From Acinetobacter sp. LoGeW2-3 (GTDB taxonomy: Bacteria > Pseudomonadota > Gammaproteobacteria > Pseudomonadales > Moraxellaceae), in the NCBI RefSeq assembly GCF_002688565.1, contig NZ_CP024011.1, positions 2,976,001 to 3,040,000 on the forward strand: a stretch of 64,000 bases of DNA, in the 5' to 3' direction. Positions 36,950-45,093 of the stretch are shown here, one piece after another; position 1 is the first letter of the stretch, and the number at the start of each line of letters is the position of its first letter. The translations under genes were made by a program, and so were the position numbers. The notes under the pieces are model-generated. The model saw nothing but the letters and a program-made list of their open reading frames with translations. It made no database searches and was not told where the DNA came from.

Positions 36950-37366
36950 TTAGCTAAACTGCGTTAAAAACTTCTCAATCGCCACCTGTGCAATCTCAGC
37001 ATCCTGAAAAGACTTCACTCCAGATACACCCATTGCTCCGACTAACTGACCTTGGTACAGAATCGGTTCACCACCTTCTAACATGCCAGAAAAAGTATCC
37101 ATAGTCAGAAAGCCCATTTGACCGCCTTTAATAATATCTTCAAACAGCTTGGACGGACGGCGACTAATCGCAGAACAACGGGCTTTTTCTAGACACAAAT
37201 TTGCCGTCATTGGTGAAGCGCCATCCATACGCTTCATCGCCAGCAAATTACCAGTTTCATCGACCACGGCGATACTGACATTAAAGCCCTGCTCTAACGC
37301 ATATTCATAGGCCTGATTTAATAAAAACTCGGCATCACTCAATGTCAGATAATGTTTGGTTTTCAT
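36950..37366 (-). CDS. GlcG/HbpS family (DUF336) protein
   Basis: 138 aa from ATG 37366 (AGGA upstream). It covers the whole GlcG/HbpS domain: LTLSDAEFLLNQAYEYA, VSIAVVDETGNLLAMKRMDGA and the C-terminal GAMGVSG segment. Some members (HbpS) bind haem; others act with glycolate or diol utilisation. The next gene upstream on this strand is hemL, of tetrapyrrole synthesis, but a repeat element separates them, so a functional link is only suggestive. Confidence 0.85.
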   Translation of the reverse strand: MKTKHYLTLSDAEFLLNQAYEYALEQGFNVSIAVVDETGNLLAMKRMDGASPMTANLCLEKARCSAISRRPSKLFEDIIKGGQMGFLTMDTFSGMLEGGEPILYQGQLVGAMGVSGVKSFQDAEIAQVAIEKFLTQFS

Positions 37367-37395
37367 CAATATTTTTCCTAATTTTTAATATAAAT

Positions 37396-37487
37396 CTCCC
37401 CCTAGCCCCCTCTTTTAAAAGAGGGGGAACTTAAATTTTTAAGCTTAAGATTTCCCTCCTTTTTCAAAGGAGGGCTAGGGAGGATTT
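37396..37487. repeat. REP-like paired palindromic element (units divergent)
   Basis: Two hairpins, CCCCCTCTTTT-AAAAGAGGGGG (37406-37427) and CCCTCCTTT-ttc-AAAGGAGGG (37454-37474), have outward arms CTCCCCCTAG and CTAGGGAGGA that can pair with each other. The same kind of unit forms the element at 7080-7174, but there the arms face inward. Confidence 0.7.
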
Positions 37488-37492
37488 AAAAC

Positions 37493-38794
37493 TTAAGCTT
37501 TCATTTCTACAAAAGTTTCTTTGGCAGCCTGAATTGTGAATTCAATATCTTCATCACTGTGTGCAGCTGAGATAAAGCCTGCTTCAAATGCAGATGGAGC
37601 TAAGTTCACACCACGACTCAACATGCCATGGAAGAATTTCTTGAAGGCTTCAACATCACATTTCAACATTGAATCAAAGCTGGTGATGTCTTCTTGGTCC
37701 GTAAAGTACAGACCAAACATACCGCCCACTTGCTGAGTCTTGAATGGAATACCTGCTTCATCCGCAGCCGTTTGTAAACCTGCAAGGAGTTTTTCAAGTT
37801 GCGCTGTCAGTTTTTCATAAAAGCCTGGCTCACGCAGATGTTTAAACATCTCGATACCAGCACGCATCGCCAGTGGGTTACCTGACAAGGTACCTGCCTG
37901 ATACACGTTACCTAGTGGCGCGATGCATTCCATCACTTCACGCTTACCGCCAAAGGCGCCGACTGGCAGCCCCGCACCAATAATTTTACCCAAAGTAGTT
38001 AAATCAGGAGTCACGCCATAATGTGCCTGAGCACCACCTAGACCGACACGGAAACCTGTCATCACTTCATCAATGATGAAGACTGAACCATGTTCGTCAC
38101 AGACATCACGTATTGCTTGCAAGAAACCATCAATCGGTTTCACCAGATTCATGTTACCTGCAACCGGTTCAACAATGACACCTGCAATTTCAGAGCCAAA
38201 CTTGGCAAAGCATTCTTTTAAAGTCGCAATGTCGTTATATGGAAGGGTTAAAGTATGTTTGGCAAAATCAGCAGGTACACCCGCAGAAGTCGCTTCGCCC
38301 TCACCTTTGGTTAAAAGGCCTGAACCTGCTTTTACCAGTAGCGAGTCCGAATGACCATGGTAGCAACCTTCAAATTTCACGATCTTGTCACGGCCAGTAT
38401 AACCACGTGCCAGACGGATCGCGGTCATAGTTGCTTCAGTACCCGAGTTGGTCATACGCACCAATTCAATGGATGGCATGATGTCGCAGATGATATCTGC
38501 TAAAGTGGTTTCATGAACTGTTGGCGCGCCAAAGCTTAAACCGTCTACTGCTGCATCCTGCACAGCTTTAATAATTGCAGGATGTGCATGTCCCAGAATC
38601 ATTGGTCCCCATGAACCGACATAGTCCACATAGCGTTTGCCATCTACATCGTACAGATAAGCACCTTGTGCTTTCTCGATAAAGACTGGCGTACCACCCA
38701 CACCGTTAAAAGCACGTACAGGTGAATTTACACCGCCCGGAATATGTTTATTGGCTTGTTTAAATAGTTGTTCTTGCTTTGGAGATAAACTCAT
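37493..38794 (-). CDS. hemL: Glutamate-1-semialdehyde 2,1-aminomutase
   Basis: 433 aa. It converts glutamate-1-semialdehyde to 5-aminolevulinate, the first committed tetrapyrrole precursor, using PLP. Marks are the N-terminal [66 protein letters not shown] and the PLP lysine in [20 protein letters not shown] 38794 is chosen. The stop lies next to a repeat element. Confidence 0.97.
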   Translation of the reverse strand: MSLSPKQEQLFKQANKHIPGGVNSPVRAFNGVGGTPVFIEKAQGAYLYDVDGKRYVDYVGSWGPMILGHAHPAIIKAVQDAAVDGLSFGAPTVHETTLADIICDIMPSIELVRMTNSGTEATMTAIRLARGYTGRDKIVKFEGCYHGHSDSLLVKAGSGLLTKGEGEATSAGVPADFAKHTLTLPYNDIATLKECFAKFGSEIAGVIVEPVAGNMNLVKPIDGFLQAIRDVCDEHGSVFIIDEVMTGFRVGLGGAQAHYGVTPDLTTLGKIIGAGLPVGAFGGKREVMECIAPLGNVYQAGTLSGNPLAMRAGIEMFKHLREPGFYEKLTAQLEKLLAGLQTAADEAGIPFKTQQVGGMFGLYFTDQEDITSFDSMLKCDVEAFKKFFHGMLSRGVNLAPSAFEAGFISAAHSDEDIEFTIQAAKETFVEMKA

Positions 38795-38827
38795 GAGAAT
38801 CACTCAACTCAAAAAATAAAATAAAAA

Positions 38828-39448
38828 TTAAGCTTGTTCAGCAAATAGTTCCGACCAGTCATACACACGTTGACCGACAGTCGACATTGAGCGACCCAAT
38901 ACATCACTAATGACCGCACAAAGATCAGCGCCGGCTTCAATGACTTCTTTACTGTTTTCAACTGTCAAACCACCAATGGCACAGATTGGCACATTCAATT
39001 TTTCTTTAGCGAGTTTCAAGGTTTCTAAACCAATATTACCTGCTTCTGGCTTGGTATCAGTCGCATAGATCGCACCAAATGCCACATAGTTAGCACCATC
39101 AGCAATGGCTTGCTCTGCCAATTCCAGTGAGTTATTACAACTGCGACCAATCAATACATTCTTAGGCAAACGTTCAACCGCTTCCTGAATTGAGCCATCA
39201 TCCTGCCCCAAATGCACGCCTACGCCATATTTTACTGCAGTTTCCAAATCGTCATTAATCACAAATGGAACTTTGTACTGTTCACACATTTGTTTCATAT
39301 ATTCGATTTCGTAAGCCTGATCTTCTTTCGCTACTTTTTTACGGCGATACTGAAGTACTGCAACTTCATAAGTCGCCATTGCACCTTCAAGTTTTGCCAG
39401 GAGAAGTTCAATAGGATCATTATTGGTAATTAAATATAAACCGCGCAT
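38828..39448 (-). CDS. thiE: Thiamine-phosphate synthase
   Basis: 206 aa from ATG 39448 (MRGLYLITNN); ATG 39460 would add four residues. A TIM barrel that joins HMP-PP and HET-P to form thiamine phosphate. Motifs are VLQYRRKK, PFVINDDLETA, GVHLGQDDG, VAFGAIYATDTKPEAG for the phosphate/pyrophosphate sites and ICAIGGLT. It lies 33 bp upstream of hemL on the same strand, so the two may be co-transcribed. No TPP-riboswitch sequence is visible upstream. Confidence 0.95.
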   Translation of the reverse strand: MRGLYLITNNDPIELLLAKLEGAMATYEVAVLQYRRKKVAKEDQAYEIEYMKQMCEQYKVPFVINDDLETAVKYGVGVHLGQDDGSIQEAVERLPKNVLIGRSCNNSLELAEQAIADGANYVAFGAIYATDTKPEAGNIGLETLKLAKEKLNVPICAIGGLTVENSKEVIEAGADLCAVISDVLGRSMSTVGQRVYDWSELFAEQA

Positions 39449-39771
39449 GACTGCCGCCATTCAAAATACATACACTATTATAGGCATAACCAGCACTATG
39501 ATGACACCATGCAAGTCTATATAACCCCACATTTCAGTAATTAAATACAATGAATAGAATCGGTAAATAAGCATTTCATTTAACCTGCAAAATCCCTTAT
39601 TTAAGGATAGCGAAAACTCGATATTTGGGCTTAGATCAGCCAGACAAAAATACTTATGAGTTGTGTATCGCTCAATTGACGCACTTTATCAATAGACTGA
39701 ATTTCAGAACTCAGCTTTTGTGCAGAAATTAGAAGATGTCAGGTAATTTCAGATTGGAGGATTTTGAACAT
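39449..39771. other. Intergenic region upstream of thiE
   Basis: About 320 bp between thiE and the candidate sRNA terminator. It should hold the thiE promoter. I see no ORF and no THI-box (no CTGAGA plus ACCTGATC pair on the minus strand). Confidence 0.5.
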
Positions 39772-39801
39772 AAAAAAAGCCCGGAGAAGGTCACTCCAGG
39801 C
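39772..39801 (-). terminator. Strong terminator of the candidate sRNA / DUF962 transcript
   Basis: GCCTGGAG (39801-39794) pairs with CTCCGGGC (39786-39779) over 8 bp with one G-U, followed by seven T on the minus strand. Confidence 0.88.
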
Positions 39802-39864
39802 ATGGAAAACTGTGTAATTCTTGGCGCTGTATCTTTTGGCAAAAGCTTACCGTGAGACAACGCC
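39772..39864 (-). ncRNA. Candidate small RNA (about 93 nt)
   Basis: Read on the minus strand, the RNA would start near 39864 just after a good promoter. GGCGUUGUCUC (39864-39854) pairs with GAUACAGCGCC (39833-39823), with one wobble and one mismatch, and encloses a CUUUU-gcc-AAAAG hairpin. An unstructured stretch (AAGAAUUACACAGUUUUCC) follows, then a terminator GCCUGGAG-ugaccuu-CUCCGGGC with seven U. This order (5' hairpin, single-stranded seed region, terminator with U-tail) is the standard plan of Hfq-type sRNAs. No coding frame of note is present. I cannot match it to a known family. The alternative is that this is just the 3' UTR of the gene ending at 39955. Confidence 0.55.
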
Positions 39865-39867
39865 TTA

Positions 39868-39897
39868 ATTATTAGAACATTAACTCTAAGCTTGCAA
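39868..39897 (-). promoter_or_regulatory. Promoter of the candidate sRNA
   Basis: On the minus strand -35 TTGCAA (39897-39892), a 17-nt spacer and -10 TAATAA(T) (39874-39868). The predicted start falls at about 39862-39864, at the base of the first sRNA hairpin. Confidence 0.55.
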
Positions 39898-39954
39898 GCG
39901 TTTTCATGTAATTCTCGTGACCCGTGGATACAATTTTTTATTTTTTAACCCGTC

Positions 39955-40338
39955 TCAGCTTGGGGCCTTGTCCTGATCACGACTGATCAGGCTGATATTG
40001 CCACGTAGAACATCAGCAAACATACGCCAATCCGAGATAAAACTGTATAGCGGCTGCTTAAAGCTGGCAGGCTTGTTTTTCTCAAAAATAAAGTGTCCGA
40101 TCCAGGCGCAGGCATAGCCCGATGCCAGACCATACAAAAAATATTTAGGTTTACGCTGAATAATCGCCTTGCTAAAGAAGTATAGCCCGATACTGCTCCC
40201 TGCCACATGCAGACGGCGACTCATAATATTGCGGTGTTCAGTCAGATAAAATCGATAGAATTCATGATAATCACGGATCGGCATCGGCTGGCTGACTGCT
40301 GGTGTTAGATCCGCTTGAGGTTCTACTTGTGCATTCAT
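39955..40338 (-). CDS. Mpo1-like (DUF962) membrane protein
   Basis: 127 aa. Family marks are YHEFYRFYLTEHRNIMSRRLHVAG (H-x3-N-x3-R-R-x-H) and AWIGHFIFEKNKPA (W-x2-H-F-x2-E-x-N-x-P-A), with membrane segments around them. The yeast member Mpo1 is an iron-dependent dioxygenase that removes one carbon from 2-hydroxy fatty acids. The bacterial role is not shown. The His residues that bind the metal are present. Confidence 0.85.
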   Translation of the reverse strand: MNAQVEPQADLTPAVSQPMPIRDYHEFYRFYLTEHRNIMSRRLHVAGSSIGLYFFSKAIIQRKPKYFLYGLASGYACAWIGHFIFEKNKPASFKQPLYSFISDWRMFADVLRGNISLISRDQDKAPS

Positions 40339-40672
40339 GACATCATCCTGATATTTTTAATTTTACATTAGCGCATTATTTAAACATTTAAAAGCGCGAT
40401 CTATTACAGCGATTTTTCCATGCTAATTCAGCTTTTCCCTGAATCTAGCATGCTTTCAACTGTTTAGGCAGCTATAAATTTCATTAACTTAAACAGGTTC
40501 ATGATTTTTTCAGCCCGGTCAAGTCTTACTAAAAAAATGATTTTAGTTACAATCTTCGACTTAAAAATTAAAAACATGATTGCTGCGTGTATGCGCTCAA
40601 TTCCACAACATATTCAAAGCATCATCAAATCTGTCTATTACTTTTATAGACGGTACAAACAGGACATTTATC
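40339..40672. other. Divergent intergenic region
   Basis: 334 bp between the DUF962 gene (minus) and the first CYTH-CHAD gene (plus), holding both promoters. The plus-strand frame is open back to 40580, but that extension does not fit the CYTH family. Nothing else is visible. Confidence 0.5.
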
Positions 40673-42130
40673 ATGGTTGAAGTTGAACTTAAATTTCAGA
40701 TTCCTGCAGCGCGCCGTAATGCGCTGTTAAAGGCACTTGATCCGAAGAAATCCGAACAGATTCAACTGCAAGCCAAATATTATGATACTGAAGATCGCCT
40801 GTTGTCTAAAAATGGCGTAGCCCTGCGTCAGCGTCTAGAAGATACACGTTGGGTACAAACTCTGAAAGCAGCGAGTAAAAGCCATATTGAACGCTTTGAA
40901 CATAATCATGACTTAGGTGAACTAGAGCAGGCACCTGAACTGGATCTAAATATTTATGCCACTGCGCCTGAAGCACAACAGATTTTAAATCATGCACTGG
41001 GCAATCAGATCAGTCAGCTCAAGCTACAGTTTGAAACGGATATCTCCCGTACCCTGCGCGTGATTGAATATGAAGGTACTGAAATTGAAGTTGCCCTCGA
41101 TATCGGTGCAATCCGTACCCTAGAGGCTGAGCAAGAAGTCCATGAAGTTGAATTCGAACTAAAAAGTGGTTCGGTTGAACAGTTACTGGCGTTTAGCTTT
41201 GAATGGGTCAAGAAATATCAACTATGGCTCGATGTACGCAGTAAGGCAGAAATCGGCAATCTGCTGGCAACACAGCAAAAAGTTAGCCCTGCTGTACAAG
41301 CCAAAGAATTTCAGCTCAGCAAAAAAGATAGTGCTGCTAAAGCTCTATGTAGTCTAATTGCCCAGCAGATGCAACATTTACTGCCAAATATTGCAGCGAT
41401 CTCAGCACAAGTCGCTGAACAGGATCATATCGATCAGGCGCAGCAGGCACTGGATCATCTATATTTAAGTGTTTTGCTATTTAAGAACTGGCACTCCGGC
41501 ATTTCAGATAAATGGGCGCATCAGCTGGAAACTTTTAAAAAGCAGTTTGAACATTTGCAGCATTTACAGCATATGCAAAGTACATTGGCCGCTTTCCTGC
41601 AGAATCCGACTACGGCGGAAAACCTGAGTAAAGACATTCTGTATGCCAAGGAAAAACTGGGCAATCTAGTGAAGTCAACGCAAAATGTGCATCACTATCT
41701 GGAATTACTCATCTTTAGCCTAACTGATGATGCTAAAAATACACAAGATTTAAGAACCGCAGCTCAAGCAACTTTGCAGCAGCAGTATAAAACGCTACAA
41801 GAACAAATGAACCAGACTGAAATTCATGATTTTGAGCAACTGGATTTACTTGCGATTCGTATTCAGGAATTGAAGTTCAGCTTCCCGATTCTAACCTCAA
41901 TTTATGATGTGAAAAATCTGCAGAAATACAGTAAAGCGTTGAATGATGCGCAACTGGCAGCAGCTGAATATCAAACCCTAGCCTCCTCTGCGGTATATAT
42001 TCAACAGACTGAGCTAGAAGCTAGTGACTGGTTTGTATTAGGTTGGCTGACTGCTAAACAGGAAGTCTATGCACAGCGCCTGTTAGAAGCCACTGAACAG
42101 TTCCTGGTCAGCCGTAAACTGATTAAATAG
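40673..42130 (+). CDS. CYTH domain protein with degenerate CHAD domain (paralogue A)
   Basis: 485 aa from ATG 40673 (AGGA upstream), which puts the CYTH signature VEVELKFQ (Glu3, Glu5, Lys7) at the N-terminus. Residues 1-200 keep CYTH tunnel residues (KYYDTEDRLL, ALRQRLED, VEFELKSG). CYTH enzymes hydrolyse inorganic triphosphate. Residues about 215-485 align with the CHAD domain of the next gene, but its His/Arg/Lys helix motif is lost: DHIDQAQQALDHLYLSVLLF replaces HIHQARVAIRRLRSALRFF. The domain should no longer bind polyphosphate in the normal way. It is followed by its own terminator and a paralogue of identical length. Confidence 0.88.
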   Translation: MVEVELKFQIPAARRNALLKALDPKKSEQIQLQAKYYDTEDRLLSKNGVALRQRLEDTRWVQTLKAASKSHIERFEHNHDLGELEQAPELDLNIYATAPEAQQILNHALGNQISQLKLQFETDISRTLRVIEYEGTEIEVALDIGAIRTLEAEQEVHEVEFELKSGSVEQLLAFSFEWVKKYQLWLDVRSKAEIGNLLATQQKVSPAVQAKEFQLSKKDSAAKALCSLIAQQMQHLLPNIAAISAQVAEQDHIDQAQQALDHLYLSVLLFKNWHSGISDKWAHQLETFKKQFEHLQHLQHMQSTLAAFLQNPTTAENLSKDILYAKEKLGNLVKSTQNVHHYLELLIFSLTDDAKNTQDLRTAAQATLQQQYKTLQEQMNQTEIHDFEQLDLLAIRIQELKFSFPILTSIYDVKNLQKYSKALNDAQLAAAEYQTLASSAVYIQQTELEASDWFVLGWLTAKQEVYAQRLLEATEQFLVSRKLIK

Positions 42131-42157
42131 ATCGACTACTGATTATCCAGATAATTT

Positions 42158-42190
42158 AAAAATGCCTGAGCACCTGCTTGGGCATTTTTT
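42158..42190 (+). terminator. Terminator after CYTH-CHAD paralogue A
   Basis: AAAAATGCC pairs with GGGCATTTTTT around a 13-nt loop, 27 bases after the stop codon. Confidence 0.85.
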
Positions 42191-42356
42191 ATAATTACAG
42201 TTTTGAAATTTACTGCAATCAGAGTCTTATCTACCCGCTTAAGACCTGTTAAAGAATACTCACCGAATCACAACAAATAGGCAGCCGTTTTCCCCATCGT
42301 CATTGTGCCTGTATATAAGCTATAGTCAGTGATAGAGCTTTATGAGGAATGCTGTG

Positions 42357-43814
42357 ATGTCGGAAATAGAATTCAAGTTTCAGGTCCCCTCGCACATGCA
42401 TGCACAACTGCAACAGGATTTTGCTGGTCTGACCCTTGTGCGCGATAATCTCTGGGCTCGGTATTTTGATACGGCTAACTTACAGCTACGGGAATATGGC
42501 ATTGCCTTACGACAGCGTCTGGAAAATGACATCTGGCTACAAACCCTTAAAGCTCCCGGTAAACAGCCTTTTGAGCGTCTAGAACTGGAATATGAATTAG
42601 GCAAAGAACAACCTGAGCAGTGTGACCTCAAATACTATAAAGATCATCCTGAAGTCAGCGAACTGCTCAAAGAAGCATTAGGTTCACTGAAAGTCCCTTT
42701 AAACCTGCAATTCGAAACCGAAGTACAGCGTTCTATTCATATAGAAAACTATAAAAACAGCGTGATTGAAATTGCTTTTGATCAGGGCGAAATCCGGCAT
42801 GGCACAGAATTTACTACCATTTATGAGCTAGAATTTGAACTCAAACAAGGAAAACTGAATGAGCTGATCGAATTTGTACGACCCTGGATTCAACGCTATG
42901 AGTTGTGGCTGGACAGCCGTAGCAAATCAGACCGCGGCTTTGCCCTAGTAGAAGGCAGCAGCATTCCCCCTGTTCAGCATCAACTTCCGCTCGAGTTGAG
43001 TGAAGACGATAACCTGTATACTATGCTGCAAAAAATTATTAGAAATACTTTGCAGCATCTCCTTCCTAACGCGACGGCACTGTCTACTGAACATTATGAC
43101 AGTGAACATATCCATCAGGCTCGGGTTGCCATTCGGCGTTTGCGTAGTGCCTTACGCTTTTTTGATGTTGATGAGCTGGAGCTTCCTCCTGTCTGGGCTG
43201 AACAGTTGACTGAGCTTTTCCAGCAACTCGGTGCGGCACGTGATCGGGATGCTTTAGCAGAAAGTTTATTGCCACAGCTTGAAGCTGCCGGATCACCGAT
43301 CCTGACTTTACCACCGGCAACAGAAGACACTATTGAAGTAGCACAATTATTCCGAGAACCAGAAACCAATTACCTGCTGCTTGATTTACTACGTTTCAGT
43401 CAGGCTGAACCTAAACAGATCGCGACAGATATTCGCGTGCTGTATAAGCGCCTGACCAAACTACACAAGCAGATCTGTGCCGATGCTGAACAGTTTTGTG
43501 AGCTAGAAATTGAAGACCAGCATCGTACTCGTAAGCGAGTAAAGCGTTTACGCTATAACGTCGAATTTTTGCAAAGCCTGTTTCCAGCTAAACAGGTGAA
43601 AAGCTATCTCAAGGCTTTAAAACCACTCCAGGAAAGCTTAGGGCAATATAATGACCTGCATGTCGCAGAAAACCTGTATCAGCCTTATGTGAAACGAAAA
43701 CCTAAAGCCTGGTTTGTGCTCGGCTGGCTCCGTGCTGAACAACAACGACTACAAAAGGAAATTCAGACAGAGCTAAAAGACTTTGCCCAAGTGCAGCCTT
43801 TCTGGAAGAAATAG
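42357..43814 (+). CDS. CYTH-CHAD domain protein (paralogue B)
   Basis: 485 aa from ATG 42357, with GAGGA eight bases upstream. The N-terminal CYTH domain starts SEIEFKFQ (Glu3, Glu5, Lys7) and keeps ARYFDTANLQL, ALRQRLEN and YELEFELKQG. The C-terminal CHAD domain has both helix motifs intact: EHIHQARVAIRRLRSALRFF (about residue 250) and HRTRKRVKRLRYNVEFL. CHAD binds polyphosphate and CYTH hydrolyses triphosphate, so the fused protein is linked to polyphosphate metabolism (family knowledge). The same architecture is seen in E. coli YgiF. Confidence 0.92.
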   Translation: MSEIEFKFQVPSHMHAQLQQDFAGLTLVRDNLWARYFDTANLQLREYGIALRQRLENDIWLQTLKAPGKQPFERLELEYELGKEQPEQCDLKYYKDHPEVSELLKEALGSLKVPLNLQFETEVQRSIHIENYKNSVIEIAFDQGEIRHGTEFTTIYELEFELKQGKLNELIEFVRPWIQRYELWLDSRSKSDRGFALVEGSSIPPVQHQLPLELSEDDNLYTMLQKIIRNTLQHLLPNATALSTEHYDSEHIHQARVAIRRLRSALRFFDVDELELPPVWAEQLTELFQQLGAARDRDALAESLLPQLEAAGSPILTLPPATEDTIEVAQLFREPETNYLLLDLLRFSQAEPKQIATDIRVLYKRLTKLHKQICADAEQFCELEIEDQHRTRKRVKRLRYNVEFLQSLFPAKQVKSYLKALKPLQESLGQYNDLHVAENLYQPYVKRKPKAWFVLGWLRAEQQRLQKEIQTELKDFAQVQPFWKK

Positions 43815-43826
43815 AGCGGTAAATAC

Positions 43827-44459
43827 TTAACGATATTTGCCGTAAACTTTCCAGGTGTTGTTATCGGCAAGCGGATTGTTATAACTGTCACTGCGCTGTT
43901 TACGTGGTTTATCCCGTGCATCGACCAGTTCAAAATGCTGCTCTACGCTGAGCACAATCCCATTCACATAGAATCGTGTCCGGGTATATTCGCTTTGTCC
44001 GTGCTGGAACACATAGGTACGTAAATCGATAAATTCCCGATGCGCGACCAAAGCTGCGGTTTCATCGCTGTCTAACCAACGTTGCATGGCCTGAATCTGC
44101 TCTGGCTCAAACTGGCCGCATTTTTCAATCAAGCTGGCAATGCCACGAAAGGTTTTCGATTCCTTGGCGCGGGTTTTGTTAATCCGGATCCGATCCACAT
44201 GGAAATAAAATAATGGAAGGTTCAGGTGACTCGGCAGATGGATGGCATCCAGCACTTCATCCTCCATAAAAGGTTGGAACAGATCCTGCGCCCTTTCAAT
44301 CAGGCCAGTCCATTGACGATAATATTCTTCTACCTGTGACTTGCTACCATAGTAAATTGGCAACCCTTCGACATTGGCCAGATTTACCGGTGGCCAGATA
44401 TTTTGACGTAATAAAGCAATGTCACTTTTCAGGCTTTGTACCGCAATTGCATCTTGCAT
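43827..44459 (-). CDS. Conserved hypothetical protein (210 aa)
   Basis: ATG 44459 chosen; GTG 44468 is in frame three codons upstream, and neither has a strong ribosome site. The product is soluble and charged. Notable segments are YYRQWTGLIERAQDLFQPFM, FYFHVDRIRINKTRAKESK and RTRFYVNGIVLSVEQHFELV. I do not recognise a domain. It is convergent with CYTH-CHAD paralogue B (12 bp between stops) and divergent from the DUF3144 gene. Confidence 0.7.
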   Translation of the reverse strand: MQDAIAVQSLKSDIALLRQNIWPPVNLANVEGLPIYYGSKSQVEEYYRQWTGLIERAQDLFQPFMEDEVLDAIHLPSHLNLPLFYFHVDRIRINKTRAKESKTFRGIASLIEKCGQFEPEQIQAMQRWLDSDETAALVAHREFIDLRTYVFQHGQSEYTRTRFYVNGIVLSVEQHFELVDARDKPRKQRSDSYNNPLADNNTWKVYGKYR

Positions 44460-44569
44460 GGGAATCACATTTTTATGCTTAGGCTATTTTTAGATTAAGG
44501 CAAAGGTTTAGTTTCTGCAAGGCTTTGCCTATAATGAGTCGATTAAGATTTTAGTGTCAGGAAAAATTC

Positions 44570-44971
44570 ATGGTTCAAAAGATTGAAGCGACCGATGTAA
44601 CCGAAGAAGAAGCGTTAAATGCTGCATTCTTTGAACGTGCTGATGAATTTATCAAGCAAGCTAATGAGTTTAGCCGTGTAGAAAAAGGCTCTCAGGAGAA
44701 TCCGGCAGAAAAGCGTGGTCAAGTCAGCGCTGCTATGCTGTTTGGTACTGCCCGTTTTAATACCTGGGTAGCAGCCAACAATTTCAAAGATGGCAATGAA
44801 ATGCGTGATGCCAAAGATCAGGTCATGTCTTATATTCTTCAGCAGTTCCAAATGATGCTAGAAGATAACTATGACGAATACTGCGATCAATTTGAAAACT
44901 ACTTACGTTTCCGCCATAACGAAGAGTTCCATGCCAACAAGCATAAACATGATCACGACCACGATCATTAA
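44570..44971 (+). CDS. DUF3144 family protein with His-rich tail
   Basis: 133 aa. The core FFERADEFIKQANEFSR ... VSAAMLFGTARFNTWVAANN fits DUF3144. The C-terminus is a His/Asp/Lys run (HANKHKHDHDHDH) that could bind metal ions or be an unordered tail. No function is known for the family. A terminator starts six bases after the stop codon. Confidence 0.82.
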   Translation: MVQKIEATDVTEEEALNAAFFERADEFIKQANEFSRVEKGSQENPAEKRGQVSAAMLFGTARFNTWVAANNFKDGNEMRDAKDQVMSYILQQFQMMLEDNYDEYCDQFENYLRFRHNEEFHANKHKHDHDHDH

Positions 44972-44976
44972 TGCTC

Positions 44977-44996
44977 AGCCCTTCGGGGCTTTTTTT
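44977..44996 (+). terminator. Terminator of the DUF3144 gene
   Basis: AGCCC-ttcg-GGGCT with a stable UUCG loop, followed by seven T. Confidence 0.92.
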
Positions 44997-45093
44997 ATGC
45001 CTAACATTTTTAGCTAAACTTTCTGCATTGACGCCCCGCTTATTTTGCTTTTATATAACTGTAAAAATTATTCCAATAAAAACAAGGAAGGTC

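Noticed and set aside
39772-39935. 6S RNA, 4.5S RNA or tmRNA
   Set aside because: No SRP GGAAG-type tetraloop region, no tmRNA tag frame and no 6S-type closing stem with central bubble were recognised.
39449-39960. TPP riboswitch upstream of thiE
   Set aside because: The CTGAGA, ACCTGATC and ATGCCAGCG boxes are not present in the right order on the minus strand; the one CTGAGA is at the end of the DUF962 gene.
44971-45093. 41-residue N-terminal extension of the amidohydrolase
   Set aside because: It reads through the terminator of the preceding gene; ATG 45094 has a strong ribosome site and fits the family.
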